From contig CM049317.1 of NCBI GenBank assembly GCA_026874595.1, positions 63,713,118-63,777,117 of the forward strand: a stretch of 64,000 nt of DNA. The letters run 5' to 3'. Origin of the DNA: Sipunculus nudus. Lineage: Eukaryota > Annelida > Sipuncula > Golfingiida > Sipunculidae. Under the pieces are notes generated by a model, which saw only the letters and a program-made list of their open reading frames with translations, was not told where the DNA came from and searched no databases. Below, one piece after another: positions 1 through 12,904 of this stretch. Both the position numbers and the translations under genes were made by a program. Position 1 is the stretch's first letter. Every line of letters begins with the position of its first letter.

Positions 1-396
1 TTAGCTGTGTCATCCAGAACGGAGGCGTTAGCCTTTAAACTGTTGTTTTATAAATCTTCTTATAAAGTAAATCTAAAGAAATATACTTTACGGGATTTGG
101 TCACATTTTACAAAGTTAAAAACGAGAAACTTGAAAATTGGATACATTTGATGCATTTACTTTATTTTAAATAAATACTGATTGGAATCCTGCATATAGA
201 AAAAGAAAAATTGTTTTTTTTTGTTATATGTGTTTTCTTATTGAATGTAATGGCACTCATGTAAAGAAAACTAATATAGACTTGTGTAATGTTTATAAAT
301 TTAATATCAGTTGACTTTGGATGCAAAATTAAATGATGTTTTTAAGAAATCCAGATATAGATTTTCTCGTAAGAAAATTCAAATGTATGCTCTGAC

Positions 397-1170
397 CTAT
401 GATTTGGCAAATATAACCCTCTCCTTGACTATTGCAGGTCTCAGCTTTCACAGCTTCTTAAAGCAGTTTCAGTACACTGCACATATTGCTTTTATTTTCC
501 GAAAGGTGGATCTCACCATCTGAAAATTAAATTAATATGACGTGAAATTCCGTTACACATAAAATTATACATTAAATTATGAGCATGTTATACATGATAT
601 TACTTAAATGTTAAACATGCTATTACATATGTTATACATCCATGCAATAAAATGAGATTATTGGAGTTACTTTATAATTACTTTACCATCTATGATTTGA
701 GTGAATGACTGGATAGATCAAGCAAAGCTAAATAAGTCTATAAGACAATGCCACTGGTAAGTTTACACTCCACGATTCCAAACACCGACATGGGGCTCTG
801 GCTTGGGAATTTTGTAAACATTATTTAGTGCACAGATATTATAATCAAAGACATAAAGCACAGATCACTGAATTTTTTTTAAATAATTATATTTGATGTT
901 TTAATGACCTTCCATGAAAGGTAACTGCCATAATCAGTACCGTCGACATTTCCCAATTGCCTGAGACTGTGATCACTGTGATCCAAATCCTGTGTACTCG
1001 ACTCTCGACCATCTTTAATATAAGTCGTTTGTGTAGTTTTCTCCTCGTCCACGGATCGCGGCCCCATCAAATTCCATTCCTCTCCCCAACCGGCGCAGGT
1101 ATCGACTGCTTCTTGGTAGGTTCCTTTACTGGCAACCATCTTTTCATTTGTGTTTGTTCTACCGACAGGC
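397..1170 (-). pseudogene. Decayed C-type lectin-like copy 1 (CTLD1 exons only; rest outside window)
   Basis: Two exon relics match lectin gene 2. The first, 1170-929, encodes the N-terminal half of a CTLD (AVDTCAGWGEEWNLMGPRSV, then NVDGTDYG). The second, 519-397, encodes the C-terminal half (ETCNSQGEGYICQI). Lesions seen against gene 2: the polypyrimidine tract and AG acceptor before 1170 are gone; a 2-base and then a 4-base deletion (about 1035 and 975) throw the central VWTTLR region out of frame and then restore it; the donor after 929 reads GC instead of GT; and a TAA stop at 460-458 replaces a tyrosine codon. Homology runs to base 1 of the window, just past where gene 2 has its CTLD2 exon, so the second domain would lie off the left edge. 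No signal-peptide exon was found upstream. A 545-base element is inserted upstream at 1309-1853. Pseudogene status rests on several independent lesions. Confidence 0.8.
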
Positions 1171-1308
1171 ATTCAGTGTTATCTAGTTATCGAATCAATG
1201 TCTCGTTCAACTTATATACAGATCATATTTAAAAACTGTTATGCATAAATGTCTTGTCCTTGACTTGTTACCATATTTGCATTTGTTTTATCAGCATTCA
1301 AAACTAGT

Positions 1309-1853
1309 TTACGCTCCCAAGGCAGCGGATATCTTGCGCTTCTAAAGAAGCTACTGATTTTCCCGCCGCCTTGTTTGACTGTTTATGATCCATTTAGACC
1401 CCAGGTGGTGGGACTGACCGCTGTATAAAACATTATGCGTATGATGTGACAAGCTACCAACCAAATGCTAATTAACAGGCATCATGGCTCCGCCCAGAGC
1501 TTCGCTTCAAGCGCACGTCCTGATAATTATGAAGATTCCTTGTCGCATCAGTCGTGTGTCGCATATCGGGCATTGTTTATACGCAGTCAAGAGGACCTTA
1601 AATTATTATGGGATCAGTCTGTGGTCGAGCTCATACCCAGTGCCCTCTTCAACCCCTTAAAAGATGTTGCCAACAGCATTTATATTTGCTATTTATTAAT
1701 TATGTGACCATTTCAGCCAACATAGGGATCGTGTCTTCCAGCACGGGGTCTGATCTGATTTGACCAAAAGCGATTCAGGATACGAGGTAAAAAAAAACAG
1801 CGCTTACAATATAGGTAGTAGGCCTTAGGTAAAGCGCTGAGTAAAGAGCGTAA
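1309..1853. mobile_element. 545-bp inverted-repeat DNA element inserted in lectin copy 1
   Basis: The stretch starts TTACGCTC and ends GAGCGTAA (8-base perfect terminal inverted repeat) and is flanked on both sides by AACTAGT, a 7-base target duplication (1302-1308 and 1854-1860). Lectin gene 2 carries the matching uninterrupted sequence near 11865, so an empty site is visible inside the same window. No transposase-like reading frame is present, so it is a non-autonomous DNA element. The superfamily is not identified. The insertion came after the duplication that made copies 1 and 2, or at least is absent from copy 2. Confidence 0.8.
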
Positions 1854-1860
1854 AACTAGT

Positions 1861-4652
1861 AATGACTGTTAGTTTTTGTTTATAGTGATTAAAATATATC
1901 AGCAGAAGTGCTTGGAGCTGCTGTTCCTAAAACGTTGGTTCTGTAATTCTGCACTCTACAGTATACAGCTAAAATCATAGATTTTTGTTAAATGTCAATT
2001 TGTGTACTATTTGGAATCAAAATGGTATAGCGCTCAAGTACTTTAGAATGCAAACTCGTAAACTTATAATGTGTTAAGTTGCGTATAAAGCAGTTATAAA
2101 CATAGTATATTTCACTTTGTATATTTTTATTCCTTAGAATTCCCTAAAATATATAATTTTAATTTAAATCATAAATATATTGATATAAGACACACTGGAA
2201 ATTTTCACTTTCAGAACCAGCCGCAAATTTTATAGTCTGCAGGTACAAAACAACACGTTCATGATTCTAAAATGTAGAAAAATTCTAGAATGTTATGATT
2301 TGTTTTACCTGAAATCAGTATGAATTCCCAAATATTTAAGTTTTAACTGTAATTCGGGTGTTTAAGCAAGTTTTAGCTAGTTTTTCCCATTGGAAAATTG
2401 TCGTATTAACAACTACACAGACCATAAGAGTAAAAAAAAAATACAGATACTAAAGGGGCTTACTAATGTGATGCATCTTAGTGGGAGCTTAATATAACAC
2501 GCTATACCGTGTGAACTGTATTTAATAAAGTCTTTTATCTTGATCACCCTCCTCCATAGTTAACATAAATGTAAAGTGTTGAATCGAACTCTCCTGAATT
2601 ACTGTAGTAGTTGATTTCTCATAATTTATGTTTTATATTTAGGGTACGAAATGCTGGTTTACAGGAGCAATGTATCGCTCCCTATCTAAAATATATACAT
2701 GTTTACAAACAGCAGATTATTGAAAAGCTGAGATATTTGATAATTGTCATGATGCAGTTGGATATTGGGAAATCTCCTCTCCATATTGCCTGCTATGTAT
2801 ATTCATTGTAATTTAATTTCATTATCTCATTGTTCATTAGATAGTATCCTTTTTCTTGCAGTAAATCTATATGCAACTAGAACTCATACGGTCAGGAGCT
2901 TCTTCTTTGTCCTTGTGCATTATTGCTATAACAAGAAGTTTCATGATTTACTTTCAGTTCGCAAAGTATATACAACGAAATATACAGCTCACAGTAACGA
3001 AAACATGTAAAATCAAAATAGAAAATTAACGTATGTATCCTTTTATAAAAATTAGAAATTATGGTTAAGCATGTGCGCATGCTAGGCCTAGACGGATATG
3101 TAATATGTGTAATAGGACATTAATGAATCTCCAAATCTTGCGGAGTCCCCAGCATAACCTAGTTTGTAAACTAAATCCTTTACTCCAACAAGAAATCCTT
3201 TAAAACCCTTAAACGTGTAACGCGGTGTAAAAGAAAACGGCCACGTGGGATGAATCATGTGCGGCTGTGAGTACAAATAGCGTCCTGTAGGTGGCATTGG
3301 GGCTTTAAACGGCCAAATAGGACGTGCCATTTGAATTCAATGTGACCTTATGCACTGGGACATCATGCGAAGCTTTAATAAAAGCCACGTTTAATTGTAG
3401 GATACTCATCAAGGGTCGACGTTCATGTGCAGGCCTTACTATGAACTCTTGACTTCCACTTTCAGGAATAACCATTTTTTTCAAAATTCTGCTTCCGCTT
3501 CGTAGTTCGAATAATTAAAAAAAAATTATCATGTTTTCGTATATACTTGTAAATTATGCGTCCTTTTTCATCTATATACTGATTATGAAAATATAATCTT
3601 GATAGAAATACATCCTAAAATATGTAAGTAGTTTTCGGTGAATTTTCATTGAAGGTAAGGATTTCCATCAACTGCAAGATAAGCATCGCTCTAAACGGCA
3701 TTTTTCTTCAGAATTTATTTCTGCTTGTTTTCTTTAAGCTTGACTTAGAACCACGTCTGTATTCATGTTAAAATATTCTTTTAAAGCAAACTGGTCATGT
3801 CAATGGCTTTTGTATGTGAACAATGAGTATATCTAGCATTGAACTTACTCATGTTTATCTGAAATGTCAATAGTTTACTAATTCTCATGGCTGGGTAAAG
3901 ATACCATTAAAACACAGATACCCTCGACTCAATAGACATGCCAACGTTTCAGGCAGCCGAATGACAGGATTTAGTTGTAGTTTCATCGGAACAGCGCACA
4001 CAATGGAAGAAGCCTTGTGACAAAATGTGACCACGCGGTTGTAGATTCTGATAGTCTTCATTTCGTGCTAACGATATGTACCGTCTGGAATCTTGATATA
4101 AGTTTTAATCAGGGCACGAACCCCTCAACAGTGAACCTTTATATTAGGAAACAGAATGCTGGATTCATGTATACTCTTAGAAGAACATGTAAGAAGCCAT
4201 TTTTTCGGCACGATGGGGGGGGGCGGGTATATATGGTTTCCGCCTCTCATTGATCGTCTAATTTAAGGGCATTTCGACATGTCCGTATAATCTCTTCGAT
4301 GAACTTTGATAAAAACATTCCAGGAAGAAGGCCAGGGCCACGAAGGAAGTCATATCAAGGATGCGTAAATAGAGCAACCTTCAAAAGGCCCTGAGCATCC
4401 ATACATCTGGTGCGACGATCAACCCGGGAAGAATCAATTCACTATGAAATGAAATCATTCACTATAAGTGCAAATATCTTGTTTTCTTGCTTTTTAAAAG
4501 CAAAATTAGGATTTTATTAAATATAACTACATTCAGCGGGGTCTTTTATATCATATTTCACAAAACGGTAAGCATTCATGTTAATATGTTACTTTTGCTA
4601 GCGTCCTGTTTCTCTAAAATCACATGCAAATGAAACATATTTCAAACAAATA

Positions 4653-4701
<49 letters not shown>

Positions 4702-7190
4702 CAGGAGGCATGGATCATGCTCATATGTAAAAATACACCTCAAAATATAGGTCAAAATCACACATAAATTGATGAATATTTCATTTTCGTGATTTAAAAA
4801 ACAATATTAAGAATGTGTCACTTTTACACCACTTAACGGACCAATTTCTTTATCTATGACTTACATTTTGGAAGTCCGATCCGTAACCATTTCTTTATTG
4901 CATGAACCTATAGGTATGATGTTTTTGTTTATGCTTTGCTTATGACAACCATAGCACAGAATTAAAGTATGTTTTCAGCAAATACAGTATGACTTCAATG
5001 AACACAATGGTATATCTGTTGTACATTTGAGTCTGTTACTGAAGATAAACCTGGAATCAAATGTGCAAATGTTTAATACTAACTCATGTTTACTTGTACT
5101 TTGAATACGCTTGAAACAGTACAAAAGTGAACCATATTTCTTCAAAAGAAAATCAAAATGACTTTTAGCGAGGCAGAGTGCCTCTTTTGGCTTAACAACA
5201 GTAAATTACTGTGAAAAGAAACCAAGATGTAAAGGTCAAATCATTCGTTAAATGTGCAGATATCTAATCCTAGTTCTTTCAACATGCGACGTCTTGATAA
5301 CTTTTCTTATTTCAACATCACATAGCTACACCTTTATATAGTTTTGGACATAATCAGACCCCGGAGTAAACAAAGACTGTAAGTGGTCAAACTTTTGGCC
5401 TAATTTATTTCACCTAAATTTGATCATTTTGAATAATAAAAACACTACAACTTGCGTTATGCAAAATTGAAAATTATTTATGAACCTATCACCTTGAAGT
5501 GCAATTAAATATAATGAATAAAACTGTTTCGGCCATCAATCAAAGTGACAGGCTTAGGTATGTTCAACTGAATTATTCAGTAACAGGGATACATGAGGAA
5601 AGGGTTTTACTTAATTTAGCATCTACAGACACATCATCGGCTTCCTCAATGTAATATGCTTGTATGAAGTAATAACAGAATAAATTAATAAATGTTTATT
5701 CAGAAAATATAAGGCTTTGGCCCGAAGTGTATTACGTTCATGCATAATTCATGCAGAGTAACAAGTTTATATAGATTTATATATGCATTTAATGTAAATT
5801 TATTAGCACTAACATTAAACATACGTTATGCGCCACTCTTTAATAAGTACTGTATGTAGCTAATCATACATTACTTTTTAAATTATGCTATCCATATGAA
5901 CACCTTTTAGACAGCCCTGTAAAAACCATCCCAAACAAGTCTTCCTTCAAAAGGCATATTTGCTAGGATGGAGAGTGGATCTCAACAGGGCCAATGGTAC
6001 TGTTGAACGCTTGTCCCTATACACCTAAATTTATTAAAAACGCAGTTACATCCAGCTTTATCAATGAATGACTATGCCTTCTGTATAATAAATGGTATCA
6101 ATGGTAGGAGTACAATAAAATTCATAACAATATCATATAATATGTAACAAAAACTAGATAATCTTTGTACATGTACTTAAATTTTGACTTGAATCTTTTA
6201 TCACAATGAAGAAAATATGTGATGAATGATGTTTAAGCACAGCTTAATGATGGAAACCTGAGCATGAAATATGATTTTAAATGAGAACTATCCCAAACCG
6301 AACTACTATTGCTTCACTCGATCCCAGAAATCCTGTGTTTTCTTACATTATATAATGAGACTATGAGCTATTTAATAATTCTCTTGCTGCTTTTTTCAAA
6401 GTCAATTTCTGCTTAACTTCTGCTTTTATTGTGAAATCTATGCTCTACGTCTGATTGACAGAGACTCCTCGGATGTGAAATAATATCGGAGACGCTTCTC
6501 ATCAAGTTTAGTCATTTTATGCACTTAAAAACAAACTAGATTTCGGTGAGAATTATTTCATCGATACATCTGTCTATTTGATCTAGTTATTTTGCTTGAG
6601 TCTTTGCTGTTTATTTTTACCCTGCCTATATAGAGGAATCCTGGACCCGCAATAGCTTCTTATATTCTCTACCTTTAAGCAACATTCGATATAGCGACCG
6701 ATGGTCGCTCAAATGAGATAAACTGATATATAACTGTTTATACAAATCAATAATCCAAGCAGACACTGTATTTTGTAAACATTTGCCTATAAAATATCGC
6801 AAGCACGGCTTGTGAAAAGTTTGTGCACAGATAGATTGTGTACAAATAATATACATCTATTTTGATATCAATAACTACCTAAAGACCAGGAAAATAATGA
6901 TATTACTATTAATGTACGTATATATGTTTATACAAGATCAACCGAAAAATATTCAGTATATAAACATAACGCTATTTTGTAAACAAATATGACGGTTTCC
7001 CAGAAAGAAACTGTCAAAGTAATAGATATAACTACTAAATAAATAAAAAATATCATGTATTAAAGTGACTTGGTATTCTTGATTCCATCAGTCAAACTCA
7101 AGCCACGATATATAACACTAATATGGTTAACGCAAAGGATAAGCAAAGAAAACCTACCAAAATGAATAATAAAGACATATCTTAACCCAA
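1861..7190. other. Intergenic or lectin gene 2 3' region, no convincing gene
   Basis: AT-rich DNA with only short chance reading frames. A (TA)n tract lies at 4655-4701. The last cytoplasmic and 3' untranslated exons of lectin gene 2 may lie here, because its last recognised exon (7971-8127) ends in a clean donor, but no acceptor with a persuasive continuation was found. A 3330-3088 minus-strand frame rich in aromatic residues has no recognised family or splice context. Confidence 0.4.
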
Positions 7191-7194
7191 GCTT

Positions 7195-7440
7195 ACACAT
7201 GTATCCTTGTATCCTGACACAAGTATCCCAGTGTCTTTACACGTTTCCTTGTGTCCTTACACACGCATCCATGTATTTAAACATGTACCACTGTATCCTT
7301 ACACATGTATCCTTGTAGCCTTTTTACAAGTAATCTTACACAAGTATCCTTACATCTTACCATTGTATAATTATACAAGTATCCTTGTCTCCTTACACAA
7401 GTATCCTTGTATTCCATGTATCCTTACACATGTATCCTAA
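7195..7440. repeat. Minisatellite built from ATGTATCCTTACAC-like units
   Basis: About 245 bases of imperfect tandem copies of a short unit containing ATCCTTACAC, ATGTATCCTTGT and ACAAGTATCC, alternating CATGTATCC and CAAGTATCC. An open frame through it is only a by-product of the repeat. Confidence 0.8.
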
Positions 7441-7970
7441 TCGCCTCAATTGTTTTACTAAAGCTGCCATCAGTGTGCGCCATCAAGTGATGCATTTCCT
7501 CTTTTTCGCCGTTTCCTTGTATAACCTAGTGGATTGTACAGATAATTAGAATGGCGCCTAGTTATGCGCATGTACCTCAGTACAGCAATAAAATCCTACT
7601 TTACTTTAATTGGATCTTCTCATTTCCATACCAACCTTACAAACTTTCGCAGATGGATAAAACAACATCATTTATTTAAAATAAACTCAGTTAAATAGAT
7701 AATAATATATCTTTCAAGAAGGTACTAAAAGAAAGAACTGTTTTTCCTGAAGATTTTCTATTCAAATTCTATATATATATATATTTTAATTTTTCACTAT
7801 TTTCATTGTGCGAGTTTTTATTGAGGAAAAACCGGGTTTTACTAGACGGAAAATAAAAATATCTCATTAGGACAATCAGAAACAAAAGTATATTATAAAA
7901 TCTTTACCAGAAGAGCTAAATAAGCTGAATAACCAATAACATCATATCAGACGCACATCTACTGGCTTAC

Positions 7971-8127
7971 CTTTTCCTTTTCAAATCAGAAATGCAACCC
8001 ATTGGTCGAAAAGGCGAATCACACCTTATCGTTAGTACCATCAGAAAACACAAAATAGGGAAAATCAATCCTATCTTGCAGAAATAGATTGTAGACGCTG
8101 ACAGGTCGATCAACCGTTCACATGTAT
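7971..8127 (-). other. Transmembrane and juxtamembrane exon of lectin gene 2
   Basis: Starts after a TTTTTCAG acceptor in phase 1. It encodes DTCERLIDLSAS, a roughly 20-residue hydrophobic helix (GLIFPILCFLMVLTI) and a tail CDSPFRPMGCISDLKRKR ending at an AAAAG|GTAAGC donor. The basic residues after the helix indicate a cytoplasmic tail. A shorter exon ending at 8025 (AAG|GTGTGA) is possible and would match the exon structure of gene 3 more closely, but the longer donor is much stronger. Confidence 0.75.
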
Positions 8128-8876
8128 CTGAAAAATATGAAACTCGTATCATCTCTGGAAATTTGGCGAGACCACCTTAAGAGTATGTGTTACGGAAATG
8201 TCAAGTAAGGAGTGGTTCTATATATACATATATACGTGTACATATATATATATATTTACACGAAATGTTTTAAAGATGCATGATCAGGAGCAATATTATG
8301 CCTACTCTTCCACAGTTACAATTCAGTTTTGCCTTACACAAAAGTTTACCAGTAAAAACACACACAGGCTCGGTACCTCACATACGGCACCTTGTTATGG
8401 CTCTGCGTGTTGGTAAACAGTCCACGTGTGTTTGTATACCAAAAGGATCCCGCGTTGACCGGATATCCGAATGTCAGCCGCAACACCTGATGTTCCAGCA
8501 AACAGGAACATGTATTTCATTTTTTTGGCCAAATCAGTCCGAGAATCTCCAGATTGACACGTGTTGTAGCCCGGCGGTGCATGCGCTGTGTTTATGTTTA
8601 CACCTGTGATCGCAACCGGTCCACTGTTTTTACACTCGTTCACCGGAGTAAGCAAGGATTCCCGGCAATAATTAGCAGGTACCAATTCATTTTAAAGGGA
8701 AGAGTCTATTTTTCGTGTTATTCAACATACTTTACAGGTGATTGGGCCCCTTTAAACATGTTAGCCTGTAGTCGAAATGTAGGTAAAGAGAGGAAGAGTG
8801 ATGCTATTCAGATGGAAAGTTTATTTAAAACGGATGTTTAACCATGTGATAGGCGTCACTCTTCCTCTCTCTCTCA

Positions 8877-8942
<66 letters not shown>

Positions 8943-10590
8943 ATATTTGCACAGTCGTGTCTTTTATATTATTTCTCTTAGTTTGAATATGTGGTATAAC
9001 TGAACATATATCTTACTGCTATTTGCTGAAGATACATTCATCTGAAGATGTTCTCCTTTGGGGTCTGTTTTTGAGGTCCCAGCGTTATCTGTAGATTTAA
9101 CCGGGTTAAACATTTATTTGATTGTACAGTAAGAAGAAAAGACTTTGATTCAGTAAGCAAATATAACTAAGATTCTAAAATAAGTATAACTCTCTTCGAG
9201 AAATGCAAATCAGTACTGATTGTGAAGATATGATGAACTTGCTTTGACAGGAATTAAATAATAAAGCCAGACGATAAGAGGGAACACTCCACACAAATAA
9301 CAGAGTTAGCACTTGGTAATACATTTTACTTTGTATTGAGGTTAAAATACGTGTATCACATGATTTTTACCATATTGTGTATGGTCGGCAGTACTGTTTT
9401 CTGGTTTATTTTCATTATCCCTTATCGTGTCTGAAAAGAAAAACCACTTTAGTTTCCCCTTCTTATTCTAGAAGAAACGAGAAGAATCTAAGCCGAGATA
9501 TTTTAAATGTTCTAATATTAAAAAATGCTTGATATTATTCATACCTCTTAATGTGAATACATGATCCGTTCCATTCGAAATATTACCTGACCCACGTTGG
9601 ATTTTCTTTAACGATGAGCTTTTTAAGTTTATTATATCTACATAAATACAGTGATTCTAGTCAAAGTTGTTGTATATGGCGTTATAATTTTTAACATCAG
9701 AGAGACCAGTCTCTTTTTATATCTACTTTACCTTAACCCAAACCTGTGCTCCCTCATAATAAAACTGAAATAATAATAATAAAAATAATAATAATAATAA
9801 TAAACCATAGGCCCATAGAAATACCTGGATCTACTGACCTTGCGCACAGAGGAAAGGGTGTCTTTCCTCGCAGTTAACAGATCTCCAATAGTAGCCGTCG
9901 TCAAACCTTTGTAGAACGGCACATCTACTTTCTGGCTTCGGTTCTCCTTTGTACCAAAACGTAGACCCAGCTTCATGAGAGGCTACATGATTAAACCTGC
10001 ACTTTGTAAACCCACTAAATCAGATTACGTGTTACATATAACCAATGTATTTAATATACTAATTTTCCGTCTGAAAAATTGGTTCGCTCTTACATGTTAT
10101 ATTTATATGATTAAAGTGTGAAACTGTTCAGAACCATTTGATGCATTTGTCTTACCCTTAGTATTATTGTAATACCAAGCCGCTTTCCTCAAACCAACCC
10201 AAAAGTTAGTACATGTGTTGTGCTGGCGTTTATTTAACCAGGTTACTATCTGTTGAAGTTGGGACTTCGTTTCCATCGAAATTATTGAAAAGCCTTGTCG
10301 TGAACACGTGTTCTGGGCGTCATACCATCCCCCGACATCACAACCGAACATGAAGCACTTCTGATCTACCTTCAAGCAGTTTCGTGGAGATATATCATAC
10401 GGACAATGGGTACAGTCTGCAAAGTGAAGGTGAAATATTTGTGAGCTGTATCATCGAGGACGGACTCGTCAGCGTTTTGAACTCGAGTGGTATGAAATAT
10501 TACTAATTTAATATAACTGGGCAAATATACATTTTATCATCCGGTCACATTAAAAAACAAGAACCTTGAACATTGGGTATATTGATGTAT

Positions 10591-10640
<50 letters not shown>

Positions 10641-12904
10641 ATAAAATACTTATTGGAGTCCTGCAGATCATGGTTGTCATGTAGAAAACAAAAGTATGTT
10701 CATATGTGTTTTCTAAGTTTTAATTATATACATACATTTTCTCTCTATGGGATAACTAATCCAGTCCAGTCCTTTACACATTTTACTACCATAAGTGTAG
10801 GGAACATTCGTCTAACGAAAACTGCTATATATTTGTTATAAATGATGCTTAAAAATTTCATTTTGTTGAACCTAGATTTAAATTCTTTTCTTTAATAATT
10901 CAAATGTATGCTCTGACCTTTGATTTGGCAAATGTAACCCTCTCCTTGGCTATTACAGCTCTCAGTTTTTACGGCTTCATAACGCAGCTTCAGTAGACTA
11001 CACATATTACTTTGCTTCCCTGCAAGCTGAATCTCACCATCTTGAAATAAAATGACGTGAAAATCGGGTACACATGAACTTACCTACATTTTAAACATGA
11101 ATTGCCAACATGCAAAGCATTCAATGACAAATGTTATATATCGATATGTTATATTATGATAAAATAAATTATTGGAGTTATTAAATAATTACTTTAGCAA
11201 CTCTTATTTGAGAAAATGACTGTAAAGATCAAGCAAAGCTAAGTGAGTCTATAAGATAACACCAATTTATATGGTGTTTATATTTCACGATTCTCGATAT
11301 ACAAACATACGGCTCTTGCATGGATATTTTGTAAACATTACATAATGTGTTCATAAAAAAATCAAAGACTATTGTATCACTGATTGCTATTTAAAGAAAA
11401 ATATCTTTTATATTGATATGTGTCATAAAGGACTATCCATGAAATATCATAAGTACCATAATCAGTACCGTCGACATTTTGCCATTGCCTGAGATTGTTG
11501 TGTCTCAATGTGGTCCAAACGCTGTCTGTTTGACTCTCCGTCATCCTTGATACAAGTCGTTTGTATACTGCTTTCTCCTCGTCCACAGATCGCGGCCCCA
11601 TCAAATTCCATTCCTCTCCCCAACCGGCGCAGGTATCGACTGCTTCTTGGAAGGTTCCTTTACTGGTAACCATCTTTTCATTTGTGCTTGTTGTACCGAC
11701 AGGCGCTGAAAAAAAAAATCTACTTTTGTCTAGTTATCGAATCAATGCCTCCTTATCATGTTGATATTCAACTTATATACAGATCACCATTAAACCCTTT
11801 TGTTTTACGTAAATGTCTAGGCTTTGACTAGTTACCATATTTGCATTTGTTCTATCAGCATTCAAAAATAGTAATGTCTGATTTGTTTTGCGTTTATACT
11901 GATTAAATTATATCAGCTGATGTGTAAAGATATTTTTTACAAAACAATATTTTAATTGAAATTTATAATTTACATTCTATATAGAAACCGACTTTATTTT
12001 TAATTATAGTGACATATTTGTTGTACTATGGTTTAAAAGTATTTTGATACCAAAACCGGCAAACCTGTATAACTCCTGGTTAGGGTCATCAGTAACAGCA
12101 AATCGCTTGCGAAGAAGCTGTCAAGGAAAACGGTAAACTTAAGATAATTGTTTCTATTTCCTTGCTATGGATATTTCACCCCTTAACACAAAAGTGTCAC
12201 AAGTATCGCTCCGGAATATAACATCTGTCGGATATCCAACCTGGTCACCAGGCAGTAATCCTTCAATTCCCTCCTCAAACTTTTCCCAAGAATCGTCCAA
12301 CAAATTGCGTTGACATTTTTATCGGAGATTTATAGGATGTGAGAATCTAAGCTTTTCAGTAATAGATATAGGCGCGTTATCACAAGAAACATTAAAGCAA
12401 TTGCCGTTCTGATGTTTGTAAACAAGGATTGAAACCCTTGCAAGTATGAAGGCTATCAGAACTACCGGAAATCCAATATGGCCACAGAGCTGCAATTTGT
12501 AGAAAACCCTATCGAGGGCCCTGAGTGGGGAACTTTAGGACCCTAAGTTAATTAAGTTATTTCTTAATAAACTGTAAATAATACAATTATGACATGGTAG
12601 TAGAGGTAAGTACTGATTTAACACTTAATATAATGTTTAAACATTGATTTATGTGGAAACAGGCATATATGTTCCATCAGGATTACCATAAAAGAAAAAT
12701 ATAAAACATGATACAAATACATGTACGACACTAATATAATTAATAGGCATAGAATATTGTTATATAAGAGATCAGAAAATAGTACATTTCGCAAGTCGAC
12801 GCATACATATTGTATGTAATAATTATATATTTATGTTATGATTAATATATTTATTAATTTAATTCATATGATCTTCACCTGTACTTTACTCTTCCCTTGT
12901 ACAT
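7971..12904 (-). CDS. Lectin gene 2: type I membrane protein with two C-type lectin-like domains
   Basis: Eight exons were assembled from splice signals with matching phases: 12904-12879 (ATG, MYKGRVKY), 12117-12065 (signal-peptide core SDLLLLMTLT), 11705-11457 and 11040-10918 (CTLD1), 10416-10156 and 9982-9839 (CTLD2), 9430-9371 (stalk), 8127-7971 (membrane helix and basic tail). Nearly all internal introns are phase 1, typical of shuffled extracellular domains. The sizes of the first, both CTLD1 and both CTLD2 exons (26, 249, 123, 261 and 144 bases) are identical in lectin gene 3, which supports both models. The predicted role is a cell-surface recognition receptor. The last exon ends in a good donor (GTAAGC), so at least one further tail exon is missing from this model. 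The start was chosen because the 26-base first exon has the same length and end phase as in gene 3. Confidence 0.82.
8270..8757. mobile_element. About 490-bp inverted-repeat element, older copy of the 53.64 kb element
   Basis: Begins with a degenerate TTTTAAAGATGCAT and ends with GGGCCCCTTTAAAC. It aligns through most of its length with 53641-54144, for example GGCTCTGCGTGTTGGTAAAC and AGGTGATTGGGCCCCTTTAA. There is no coding capacity, so it is a MITE-like DNA element. Confidence 0.7.
8861..8939. repeat. (CT)n followed by (TA)n microsatellite
   Basis: A CT tract of about 30 bases passes directly into about 48 bases of alternating TA. Confidence 0.95.
9839..10416 (-). other. CTLD2 of lectin gene 2 (two exons)
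   Basis: Exon 10416-10156 opens with CTHCPYDISPRNC and continues GWYDAQNTCSRQGFSIISME and TNFWVGLRKAAW, the usual CTLD hydrophobic core. Exon 9982-9839 gives TFWYKGEPKPESRCAVLQ and YYWRSVNCEERHPFLCAQ. The sugar-binding triplets are altered: EPK where EPN is usual, and WRS where WND is usual. Disulfide cysteines are kept, so the fold is probably intact while classical calcium-dependent sugar binding is doubtful. Confidence 0.88.
10588..10633. repeat. (TA)n microsatellite in lectin gene 2 intron
   Basis: Alternating TA with one CA interruption, between the CTLD2 and CTLD1 exons. Confidence 0.95.
10918..11705 (-). other. CTLD1 of lectin gene 2 (two exons)
   Basis: Exon 11705-11457 gives the first half (EAVDTCAGWGEEWNLMGPRS, then SVWTTLR and NVDG). 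Exon 11040-10918 gives the second half (MCSLLKLRYEAVKTESCNSQ, then GEGYICQ), with the paired cysteines expected of a CTLD. The EPN/QPD and WND calcium and sugar motifs of classical C-type lectins are absent. The donor at 11456 (GTACTT) is weak. It was chosen because it gives phase 1, keeps 249 bases as in gene 3 and preserves the frame. A later GT at the TGGATA|GTCC position would break the frame. Confidence 0.75.

Noticed and set aside
1465-1707. 80-residue frame within the 1309-1853 element
   Set aside because: Too short and unlike any transposase; the element appears non-coding.
3088-3330. Minus-strand frame of 80 residues rich in Phe, Pro and Tyr
   Set aside because: No recognisable family, no acceptor or donor supporting it, and no counterpart near the other lectin copies.
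7200-7440. 77-residue Tyr/Pro-rich frame
   Set aside because: Translation of a minisatellite.
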